A DNA stretch of 64,000 nucleotides, taken from contig NZ_JAEMUD010000003.1 of NCBI RefSeq assembly GCF_018342475.1, positions 1-64,000 on the forward strand. Reading direction: 5' to 3'. Both the position numbers and the translations under genes were made by a program. Positions 9,151 through 16,542 of this stretch are shown piece after piece. How positions within the stretch are numbered: position 1 is the stretch's first letter; each line of letters starts with the position of its first letter. This DNA comes from Parachlamydia sp. AcF125 (lineage in GTDB: Bacteria; Chlamydiota; Chlamydiia; Chlamydiales; Parachlamydiaceae). The notes beneath the pieces are model-generated. The model saw only the letters and a list, made by a program, of their open reading frames with translations. It was not told where the DNA came from and did not search any database.

Positions 9151-9283
9151 ATTTAAAGATGAGCAAATAAGGGAGGAGGGGTCCAGAGGATTATTAACCT
9201 TTTGTACCCCGCAAAATTTAATTTTATAAAAAACGCCTTATATCTCCTCTAACCATCAAAGCTTCGATTCTCAGGACCAATCC

Positions 9284-9436
9284 CTTGCTTTATTTCCAGC
9301 AATCAAAATAAAAATTGCCTAAAAAAGAAAAAAAGAATAAATCCTTTTAAATAAAAAGCTAAGGCGAACCTAAAAAAGACAAGCCACGCCTATAAATTCG
9401 CTTAAATGATTTTACCACCAAATGGAAGGAGCTCAT
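9284..9436 (+). promoter_or_regulatory. Conserved leader of LRR gene 3
   Basis: Third copy of the LRR gene leader. The ribosome site is GGAAGGAG here instead of GGGAGGAG. Confidence 0.5.
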
Positions 9437-11554
9437 ATGTTGCCGCCAACCGCTTCTAGTACGCAAGTAGACTTTCGCACCACTGTTTCAGAAGGTATCG
9501 AAGATGCCGTTTCAGGAGAATTAATGACCAAAGCGGTGACTTTGGTGCCTTGTGGCCATACTTTTAATAAGGACACGGTGATCCAATGCTTAGCGCGCAA
9601 TAAGCTCTGTCCCTTGGATAGGGAGCCTATTGAAAGATATGTCCGTAACTATACGGTTAGGCAGCTAGCAGAAGCCGCTAAATCGCATCCTTTAGAAGAA
9701 ATTAAACAAAAGCCTAGTGAAGAAGCTCAAGAGTATTTCTTACGGGGAAAGGAGCTTTGCGAAAAAAACGACAATGAAGCTGCCATAGAAGCTTTGCTAC
9801 ACGCTTTGAAACTAAGCCCCTTTTATGAAAAAGCGCAGGCTTATTTGGAGTTTTGCCTTAAACGCTCCTCAAAGCCTTCTTCCCAGCCTCTTTCTCTCTC
9901 CAAAAAAGGTAAAGAAAAAATATCTTCTTCTTCTGCCAAAGAAGACTATATCGAGCTTTTATTTAACCTTTTAGAAGAATCCTCTGTTCAAGAGCACCCC
10001 TCTTTGAAACACTTGCTAGAAAGCCAGCTCCAAGTATTGGTTAGCCAAGAAAGCGAAAAGCTAACAGTCAAAGAGCAAGAAGGCTATAAGTGGACCAAAA
10101 ACTTGCTAGGAGAAGGCAAAAAGGTTCGACTATTTACCGTGCAAAAACTCCAGCAGGTTGCGATGGCCATCCTTTATGAGGAAATCCTCCATTTTCACTT
10201 TCCTGAGGAAAGGGAAAACCTGGCAGAAAAAGCCTCCATTTTAGATAGCATTTATGAGATTGATCCCAGTCTTGCTAATGAAGCTAAAGTGCCCCTCATT
10301 TTTGAAAACCTCTTTAAAAAGGCTCAATTTCTTTCTCCTTTAGAATTTGAGGATAACAATCAAAAAAAAGAGCCTTTTACTTTGCCTACTTATGCCTCCT
10401 ATCTCCTGAATATTAACCGCCTCTTACTTTGGCAAAAGTTGCCTGGAGGAAAAGACTGCTTAAACCAAGCTGAGATGAAAGCTTTGCCTTTAAAGCAAAA
10501 AGGAGAGCTTTTTAAAGAGTGGATAAAAGAGCATGGGAAGAATGTCTCGAAGCTAGATTTATTTAATTCAAGCTTAACTTTTTTAGCACCAGAAATTGGG
10601 CAGCTTTCCAATTTGAAAGCGCTTGACTTAACGCAAAATCACCTAACAGTTCTTCCTACCACAATTGGGCAGCTTATTCAGCTAACAGTACTTAACTTAG
10701 GGGGAAACCAGCTGACGTCTCTTCCTGACACAATTGGACAGCTTCCAAAGCTAGAAGAGCTTTATTTAAGCCAAAACAAGCTGACGTCTCTTCCCGATAC
10801 CATTGGACAGCTTTCAAAGCTGCAGCAGCTTAACTTATGGGGAAACCAGCTGACATCTCTTCCTGACACAATTGGACAGCTTATAAAGCTAGAAGAGCTT
10901 TATTTGAACCAAAACAAGCTGACGGCTCTTCTCGATACCATTGGACAGCTTTCAAAGCTGCAGCGGCTTAACTTAGAGGAAAACCAGCTGGCTTCTCTTC
11001 CCGATACCATTGGACAGCTTTCAAAGCTAAAAGGGCTTTATTTAAGCCAAAACGAGCTGGCTTCTCTTCCTGACACAATTGGACAGCTTTCAGAGCTTTC
11101 TACACTTGACTTAGGGGAAAACCAGCTGACGGCTCTTCCCGATACCATTGGACAGCTTTCAAAGCTTTCTGCACTTCACTTAGGGGAAAACCAACTAACG
11201 GCTCTTCCCGATACCATTGGACAGCTTTCAAAGCTGCAGAAGCTTAGCTTAGGGGAAAACCAGCTAACGGCTCTTCCTGACACAATTGGGCAGCTTACTC
11301 AGCTACAACTACTCGAACTAGGAGGAAACCAGCTGAAAGCCCTTCCTGACACAATTGGGCAGCTTTCAAAGCTTTCAATACTTACCTTATGGGCAAACCA
11401 GCTAACGGCTCTTCCCGCCACAATTGGGCAGCTTGCTCAGTTACGACTACTTGACCTAGAGGCTAACCAGCTGAGGGCTCTTCCCCTGGAAATCAAACGA
11501 CTTCAAGAATGTAGGATTTGTCTAGATGGGAACCCTCTGCAAAATGATGGTTAA
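9437..11554 (+). CDS. U-box plus TPR-like plus LRR protein, LRR gene 3 (longest copy)
   Basis: A 705-residue predicted effector. U-box (about 15-75), TPR-like segment (about 100-145), helical middle, then about fourteen 23-residue LRRs and a cap ending in GNPLQNDG. Compared with genes 1 and 2 it lacks about 26 residues around the PPLASAPAKQ loop; gene 4 lacks exactly the same piece, so genes 3 and 4 share a recent ancestor. LRRs alternate LYLSQN and LNL types in pairs, showing growth by a 46-residue (138-base) double unit. Start at 9437 follows GAAGGAG. Predicted role: bind host targets through the LRR surface and ubiquitinate them. Confidence 0.9.
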   Translation: MLPPTASSTQVDFRTTVSEGIEDAVSGELMTKAVTLVPCGHTFNKDTVIQCLARNKLCPLDREPIERYVRNYTVRQLAEAAKSHPLEEIKQKPSEEAQEYFLRGKELCEKNDNEAAIEALLHALKLSPFYEKAQAYLEFCLKRSSKPSSQPLSLSKKGKEKISSSSAKEDYIELLFNLLEESSVQEHPSLKHLLESQLQVLVSQESEKLTVKEQEGYKWTKNLLGEGKKVRLFTVQKLQQVAMAILYEEILHFHFPEERENLAEKASILDSIYEIDPSLANEAKVPLIFENLFKKAQFLSPLEFEDNNQKKEPFTLPTYASYLLNINRLLLWQKLPGGKDCLNQAEMKALPLKQKGELFKEWIKEHGKNVSKLDLFNSSLTFLAPEIGQLSNLKALDLTQNHLTVLPTTIGQLIQLTVLNLGGNQLTSLPDTIGQLPKLEELYLSQNKLTSLPDTIGQLSKLQQLNLWGNQLTSLPDTIGQLIKLEELYLNQNKLTALLDTIGQLSKLQRLNLEENQLASLPDTIGQLSKLKGLYLSQNELASLPDTIGQLSELSTLDLGENQLTALPDTIGQLSKLSALHLGENQLTALPDTIGQLSKLQKLSLGENQLTALPDTIGQLTQLQLLELGGNQLKALPDTIGQLSKLSILTLWANQLTALPATIGQLAQLRLLDLEANQLRALPLEIKRLQECRICLDGNPLQNDG

Positions 11555-11649
11555 AAAAGATAAAAGAGCCTTAAAAGTAAGCATAGCGCCTCCATGAAAA
11601 ATAGAGCATGAGAACATTTCCAAGCAAAAAAATAACGCTTAGACAAAAA

Positions 11650-11700
11650 GGGGCCCTTTTATTGGCTTTTAGCCACTTTAAGCCTTATAGAAAAGGCCTC
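11650..11700 (+). repeat. Imperfect hairpin after LRR gene 3
   Basis: Copy of the 9100-9150 hairpin. It is followed at about 11706-11726 by a fragment of the IS5-type transposase (bases coding GHDFRLF) joined directly to sequence resembling that after LRR gene 1. This is a visible recombination seam. Confidence 0.45.
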
Positions 11701-11900
11701 ATTAGAGACATGGCTTTAGATTGTTTGAGGCTAAAAAATAAATTTAACCTTTATAGAAAATACCTCATTCTAAAGATGAGTAAATAAGGGAGGAGGGGTC
11801 CATCGGATTATTAACCTTTTGTACCCCGCAAAATTTAATTTTATAAAAAACGCCTTATATCTCCCCTAACCACCAAAGCTTCGATTCTCAGGACCAATCC

Positions 11901-12053
11901 CTTGCTTCATTTCCAGCAACCAAGTTAAAAATTGCCTAAAAAAGAAAAAAAGAATAAATCCTTTTAAGTAAAAAGCTAAGGCGAATCTAAAAAAGGCACG
12001 CCACGCCTATAAATTCGCTTAAATGATTTTACCACCAAATGGGAGGAGCTCAT
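11901..12053 (+). promoter_or_regulatory. Conserved leader of LRR gene 4
   Basis: Fourth copy of the shared leader, with TATAAAT box and GGGAGGAG ribosome site. Confidence 0.5.
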
Positions 12054-13904
12054 ATGTTGCCGCCAATCACTTCTAATACGCAAGTAGACTTTCGCACCAC
12101 TGTTTCAGAGGGCATCGAAGATGCCGTTTCAGGAGAACTAATGACCAAAGCGGTGACTTTGGTGCCTTGTGGCCATACCTTTAATAAGGACACAGTGATC
12201 CAATGCTTAGCGCGCAATAAGCTCTGCCCCTTGGATAGGGAGCCTATTGAAAGATATGTCCGTAACTATACGGTTAGGCAGTTAGCGGAAGCAGCTAAAT
12301 CGCATCCTTTAGAAGAAGTTAAACAAAAGCCTAGTGAAGAAGCTCAAAAGTATTTCTTACGGGGAAAGGATCTTTGCGAAAAAAATGAAAATGAAGCTGC
12401 CATAGAAGTTTTGCTACACGCTTTGAAATTAAGCCCCTTTTATGAAAAAGCGCAGGCTTATTTGGAGTTTTGCCTTAAATGCTCCTCAAAGCCTTCTTCC
12501 CAGCCCCTTTCTCCCCCTCTTTCTCTCTCCAAAAAAGGTAAGGAAAAAATATCTTCTTCTGCCAAAGAAGACTATATCGAGCTTTTATTTAACCTTTTAG
12601 AAGAACCCTCTATTCAAGAGCACACCTCGTTGAAACACTTACTAGAAAGCCAGCTCCAAGCATTGGTTAACCAAGAAAGCGAAAAGCTAACAGTCAAAGA
12701 GCAAGAAGGCTATAAGTGGACCAAAAACTTGCTAGGAGAAGGCAAAAAGGTTCGGCTATTTACCGTGCAAAAACTCCAGCAGATTGCGATGGCCATCCTT
12801 TATGAGGAAATTCTCCATTTTCACTTTCCTGAAGAAAGGGAAAACCTGGCAGAAAAAGCCTCCATTTTAGATAGCATTTATGAGATTGATCCCAGTCTTG
12901 CTAATGAAGCTAAAGTGCCCCTCATTTTTGAAAACCTCTTTAAAAAGGCTCAATCTCTTTCTCCTTTAGAATTTAAGGATAACAATCAAAAAAAAGAGCC
13001 TTTTACTTTGCCTACTTATGCCTCCTATCTCCTGAATATTAACCGCCTCTTACTTTGGCAAAAGTTGCCTGGAGGAGAAGACTGCTTAAACCAAGCTAAG
13101 ATGAAAACTTTGCTTTTAAAGCAAAAAGGAGAACTTCTTAAAGAGTGGATAAAAGAGCATGGAAAGTATATCTCGGAACTAAATTTATCCAATTTAGGCT
13201 TAACTTTTTTAGCGCCAGAAATTGGGCAGCTCTCCAATTTGAAAATGCTTGACTTAAAGCGAAACCAGCTAACAGTTCTTCCTACCACAATTGGTCAGCT
13301 TACTCGCCTACAACTACTTGACCTAGGGACAAACCAGCTAACGGCCCTTTCTGACACAATTGGACAGCTTTCAGGGCTAAAAGTGCTTTATTTAAGCCAA
13401 AACGAGCTGACGGTTCTTCCCGATACCATTGGGCAGCTTTCTCAGCTGCAGTATCTTAACTTAGATAAAAACCAGCTAACGGCTCTTCCAGACACAATTG
13501 GACAGCTTTCAGAGCTAAAAGCACTTTATTTAAGCCAAAACGAGCTGACGGTTCTTCCCGATACCATTGGGCAGCTTTCTCAGCTGCAGCATCTTAACTT
13601 AGATAAAAACCAGCTAACGGCTCTTCCTGATACCATTGGGCAGCTTTTAAAGCTGTCAGTGCTTTACTTAGGAGAAAACCAATTAACCGCTCTTCCTGAT
13701 ACCATTGGACAGCTTTCAAAGCTGTCAATGCTTATCTTAGATAGAAACCAGCTAACGGCTCTTCCCGCCACAATTGGGCAGCTTGCTCAGTTAGGACTAC
13801 TTGACCTAAGGACAAACCAGCTGAGGGCTCTTCCCGTGGAAATCAAACGACTTCAAGAATGTAGGATTTGTCTAGATGAGAACCCTCTGCAAAATGATGG
13901 TTAA
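12054..13904 (+). CDS. U-box plus TPR-like plus LRR protein, LRR gene 4
   Basis: A 616-residue predicted effector with U-box (about 15-75), TPR-like segment, a linker with an extra SPP insertion, helical middle with the same 26-residue loss as gene 3, and about ten LRRs plus cap. Two LRR pairs are almost identical at the DNA level (13387-13524 and 13525-13662), a clear recent tandem duplication. Two consecutive genes with nearly the same N-terminal 330 residues but different LRR numbers fit a model where the recognition part changes while the ligase part is kept. Start at 12054 follows GGGAGGAG. Confidence 0.9.
   Translation: MLPPITSNTQVDFRTTVSEGIEDAVSGELMTKAVTLVPCGHTFNKDTVIQCLARNKLCPLDREPIERYVRNYTVRQLAEAAKSHPLEEVKQKPSEEAQKYFLRGKDLCEKNENEAAIEVLLHALKLSPFYEKAQAYLEFCLKCSSKPSSQPLSPPLSLSKKGKEKISSSAKEDYIELLFNLLEEPSIQEHTSLKHLLESQLQALVNQESEKLTVKEQEGYKWTKNLLGEGKKVRLFTVQKLQQIAMAILYEEILHFHFPEERENLAEKASILDSIYEIDPSLANEAKVPLIFENLFKKAQSLSPLEFKDNNQKKEPFTLPTYASYLLNINRLLLWQKLPGGEDCLNQAKMKTLLLKQKGELLKEWIKEHGKYISELNLSNLGLTFLAPEIGQLSNLKMLDLKRNQLTVLPTTIGQLTRLQLLDLGTNQLTALSDTIGQLSGLKVLYLSQNELTVLPDTIGQLSQLQYLNLDKNQLTALPDTIGQLSELKALYLSQNELTVLPDTIGQLSQLQHLNLDKNQLTALPDTIGQLLKLSVLYLGENQLTALPDTIGQLSKLSMLILDRNQLTALPATIGQLAQLGLLDLRTNQLRALPVEIKRLQECRICLDENPLQNDG
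13387..13662 (+). repeat. 138-base tandem duplication inside the LRR region of gene 4
   Basis: Units 13387-13524 and 13525-13662 each encode two LRRs (46 residues, containing LYLSQNELTVLPDTIG and LNLDKNQLTALPDTIG). They differ at only a few positions, which indicates a recent duplication by unequal crossover or slippage. Confidence 0.8.
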
Positions 13905-14000
13905 AAAAGATAAAAGAGCCTTAAAAGTAAGCATAGCGCCTCCATGAAAAATAGGGCATGAGAACATTTCCAAGCAAAAAAAATAACGCTTAGGCAAAAA

Positions 14001-14051
14001 GAGGCCCTTTTATTGGCTTTTAGCCACTTTAAGCCTTATAGAAAAGGCCTC
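14001..14051 (+). repeat. Imperfect hairpin after LRR gene 4
   Basis: Third copy of the GAGGCC...GGCCTC hairpin. The next bases run straight into the 3' half of the decayed IS5-type transposase. Confidence 0.45.
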
Positions 14052-14055
14052 ATTA

Positions 14056-14360
14056 GAGATATGGCTTTAGATTGTTTAAAGAACAAAAATTTCGATTCAT
14101 AATGATAGCGAAGCTTTAACAGATTCAGGGTATTTAGGGTTGCAAAAGCTTCATGCTAAGGCGAAAAACCCTAAGAAGAAGGGCAAGAAAAAACCTTTAA
14201 CACAGAAAATAAGAAAATGAACAAACAGCTTATTTAGCGGGCCATTCACGAGAATGTAAGAGGCTTGCTTAAGCGTTTTAAAATTCTAGCTGATCGCTAT
14301 AGAAACAGGCGCAAAAGATTTGGGCTTCGTTTCAATTCATAGCTGAAATTTATAACTTGG
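14056..14360 (+). pseudogene. IS5-type transposase, decayed 3' half
   Basis: Read across frames the sequence gives the end of an IS5-type transposase: DSGYLGLQKLHAKAKNPKKK, then KKPLTQKIRK, then RNRRKRFGLRF and IAEIYNLELSQ with a terminal stop. The Asp of DSGY is probably the second catalytic residue, and the last helix is the usual family end. Frameshifts and stops are present. It continues the protein broken off near 5060 (both sides carry the bases for G-x-D/G-F-R-L-F), so the LRR array separates two parts of one transposase gene. A probable terminal repeat follows at 14375-14386. Confidence 0.7.
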
Positions 14361-14374
14361 AGCTAAGCCAGTGA

Positions 14375-14386
14375 GTTTCGAAAGAG
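14375..14386. repeat. Probable right terminal repeat of the split IS5-type element
   Basis: GTTTCGAAAGAG is the inverted match (10 of 12) of 4469-4480 and lies just after the transposase tail. Confidence 0.4.
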
Positions 14387-14414
14387 ATGGATTCCAAAGC
14401 TTCCAAATATTTTT

Positions 14415-15863
14415 CTAGATAGCTGTTTGCCATAAATGCAAGACAGCGTAACTGCGCCACGGTCTCCAAGCTTGTGAAAGAACTTCTGCCTGATTGGGGG
14501 TGATCTTTCCTAAGCTTTTACGCAAAGCAAGGTCCTCTTTTGGAAAGGCATCGGGCCAGCGCAAAGCGCGCATGGCGATGTAATGGGCGGTCCATTTTCC
14601 TATCCCCGGAAGCGCAGTAAGCTTTTGAATTGCCTTTTCTGGGTGGGCAGAAGCATCCAGTTGTAAACGGCCTGCCATCACTTCTTCCGCTAAACGAATC
14701 ATGGTTAGAGCTCTCGAGCGAATAATGCCGAGTGCTGCAAGCTCATCTACCGTAGCTAGGGCGAGCCTTTGCGGGGTAGGCGGGAGATATTGCAATTCAG
14801 AATAAGGCGTTTTAATCTTTTCACCAAAAGTTTCCACTAAGCGTCCTGCCAAAGTGGTGGCAGCTTTTACTGTAATCTGTTGGCCGAGCACTGCCCGTAC
14901 GGCTAATTCAAACCCATTCCATGCACCTGGAACACGTAAACCCGGATTATGGGAGACAGCTTCTTTTAACCATTCGTTTTGCCTGAGGTGGGCTGATATC
15001 ACGTCTGGACAAGCATTTAGATCAAATAAATTTCGAAGGCTCCACAGTAGAGTGGGTAAAACGGGGAGAAGGGAATAAGAAATTTCTACCATCAAAGCAT
15101 GTTTTTGCGGCGCTTGGTAAGCTTGAAACCATCCTCTCTGCCTTCCAAGTTGCACAGTCCGCAAATATCGCTCCCCTGCCACCCACTCAACTCCTTTCAT
15201 CGCCCGAGTGCGCAGGAAACTCAACAACCCTGCCCAATCGTAAGGCGGGCGATAGCTAAGCTGCAAAGTAAGCGTATCCCCTGTTTCAGTAAAGCTTTCT
15301 TTTAGCGTCCTTCGCAGGTGGGAAGGAGACAGCTTATAATGAATTTTGAAAGCATCATTAAACCTTCTGATACTCGAAAATCCGCTTGCAAATGCTATCT
15401 CGGTAATGGGAAGTGAGGTGTCTCTAATCAATTGTTTGGCTAATAATAAACGACGTGTCAAGACTAGTTCCATGGGGGAAACGCCAAACTCTTTTTGAAT
15501 AATACGTCGAATTTGTCGCGAACTTAAGTGAAATCGATCCGCAATGGATCCTAAGCTTTCCCCCTCTTCCAGCATAACCCTCTCAAGGTGCTGAACGATC
15601 GAATTAGCTAAGCGATGGGAGCTATCCACCGGGGCTTGGCCTGGGGCAAGCTCAGGGCGACATTTTAGGCAGGGTCGAAAACCGGCTTTTTCGGCAGCTT
15701 CCACGTTTTTAAAAAAACGGCAATTTTCCTCTTTTGGCGTTTTTGCTGTGCAGACAGGCCGGCAATAAATACCAGTCGAAGTTACCCCTATAAAAAACAT
15801 CCCGTCAAAACGGGAATCTCTAGCCAAATAAGCCTGATATAGCTGAGTGCTTTCTTGTTCCAT
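14415..15863 (-). CDS. AdaA-AlkA fusion: alkylation-response regulator and 3-methyladenine DNA glycosylase
   Basis: A 482-residue fusion. The Ada-type zinc domain comes first, with Cys34, Cys38, Cys65 and Cys68 (CRPVC and CLKC). In Ada, one of these cysteines takes a methyl group from phosphotriesters and switches the protein into an activator. Residues about 85-190 form an AraC-type double helix-turn-helix (SIADRFHLSSRQIRRII; EIAFASGFSSIRRF). From about 200 an AlkA glycosylase follows, with helix-hairpin-helix LTALPGIGKWTAHYIA and a downstream PKEDLAL that supplies the catalytic Asp. It excises alkylated bases. This arrangement is known from many bacteria. It is divergent from ogt across a 141-base region with a long inverted repeat, so it probably controls both genes. 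Confidence 0.93.
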   Translation of the reverse strand: MEQESTQLYQAYLARDSRFDGMFFIGVTSTGIYCRPVCTAKTPKEENCRFFKNVEAAEKAGFRPCLKCRPELAPGQAPVDSSHRLANSIVQHLERVMLEEGESLGSIADRFHLSSRQIRRIIQKEFGVSPMELVLTRRLLLAKQLIRDTSLPITEIAFASGFSSIRRFNDAFKIHYKLSPSHLRRTLKESFTETGDTLTLQLSYRPPYDWAGLLSFLRTRAMKGVEWVAGERYLRTVQLGRQRGWFQAYQAPQKHALMVEISYSLLPVLPTLLWSLRNLFDLNACPDVISAHLRQNEWLKEAVSHNPGLRVPGAWNGFELAVRAVLGQQITVKAATTLAGRLVETFGEKIKTPYSELQYLPPTPQRLALATVDELAALGIIRSRALTMIRLAEEVMAGRLQLDASAHPEKAIQKLTALPGIGKWTAHYIAMRALRWPDAFPKEDLALRKSLGKITPNQAEVLSQAWRPWRSYAVLHLWQTAI

Positions 15864-15895
15864 TCCTCTATTATAACCGCGCCTTCAAAAATACC

Positions 15896-15951
15896 GCTAG
15901 CCATTTTCGGACGAGCAAAAATAAAAATTTTGGCGTCCGATAATGGCCAGC
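15896..15951. promoter_or_regulatory. 18-base inverted repeat between ada-alkA and ogt, candidate operator
   Basis: GCTAGCCATTTTCGGACG (15896-15913) and CGTCCGATAATGGCCAGC (15934-15951) pair in inverted orientation at 16 of 18 positions, 20 bases apart, in the middle of the divergent region. It has no T-tract, so it is not a terminator. The position suggests a binding site for the Ada-type regulator or another dimeric factor. It does not look like the E. coli Ada box. Confidence 0.6.
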
Positions 15952-16004
15952 TTAAAATAAGCCCCTTCAGATATCATAAGAGAAATTAACAAGGAGGGAT
16001 GCTC

Positions 16005-16535
16005 ATGAGAAGACCCATTCACCCATTTAAAGAAGAAATCCTCTATGCGATTGGAAATTGCTGCTTAGGCCTTCTCTTAGTTGCAGAGAGTCAAACAGGA
16101 CTTTGCGCCGTATTAATAGGAGACGAGGCCGATTTTTTGAAAACCGAATTAACCATCCGTTTTCCAAATACTTTTGTTGTACAAAAGGACAAAATCGCAT
16201 CTCTTACCCTGGTCACCCAACTCATCGAAAAAGAAGCGGATTATTTTCATTTTCCGCTCGACGAACGGGGTTCTCCCTTTCAAAAAACTGTTTGGCAAGC
16301 TATTCGAGAAATTCCACCAGGCAAAACGGTTAGTTATACAGAGCTTGCCAAAAAGATTGGATCGCCCAAAGCCATTCGAGCAGTTGCCGGTGCCTGCGCT
16401 GCAAATTCTCTCGCAATTGTCACCCCCTGTCATCGAGTGGTCCGCAGCGATGGGTCATTAGCTGGCTACCGGTGGGGAATAGAAAGAAAAAGAACTTTGC
16501 TGGAAATAGAGCAAAAAAGGTCATTCTCAACCTAG
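16005..16535 (+). CDS. ogt: Methylated-DNA--protein-cysteine methyltransferase
   Basis: A 176-residue suicide enzyme that removes O6-methyl from guanine. The active site is PCHRVVRSDGSLAGY with acceptor Cys142; the helix-turn-helix before it contains VSYTELAKKIGSPKAIRAVAG, including the usual Arg finger region. Length fits the family. An ATG at 15999 lies only one base after AAGGAGG; the ATG at 16005 has correct spacing (seven bases) and is preferred. Divergent from ada-alkA and convergent with the MATE gene, whose stop lies seven bases away. Together with ada-alkA it forms an adaptive-response pair. Confidence 0.93.
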   Translation: MRRPIHPFKEEILYAIGNCCLGLLLVAESQTGLCAVLIGDEADFLKTELTIRFPNTFVVQKDKIASLTLVTQLIEKEADYFHFPLDERGSPFQKTVWQAIREIPPGKTVSYTELAKKIGSPKAIRAVAGACAANSLAIVTPCHRVVRSDGSLAGYRWGIERKRTLLEIEQKRSFST

Positions 16536-16542
16536 AATAAGC

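Noticed and set aside
5286-13904. Regular 69-base repeats resembling a CRISPR array
   Set aside because: They are coding LRRs with a 23-residue period in an open frame, without unique spacers.
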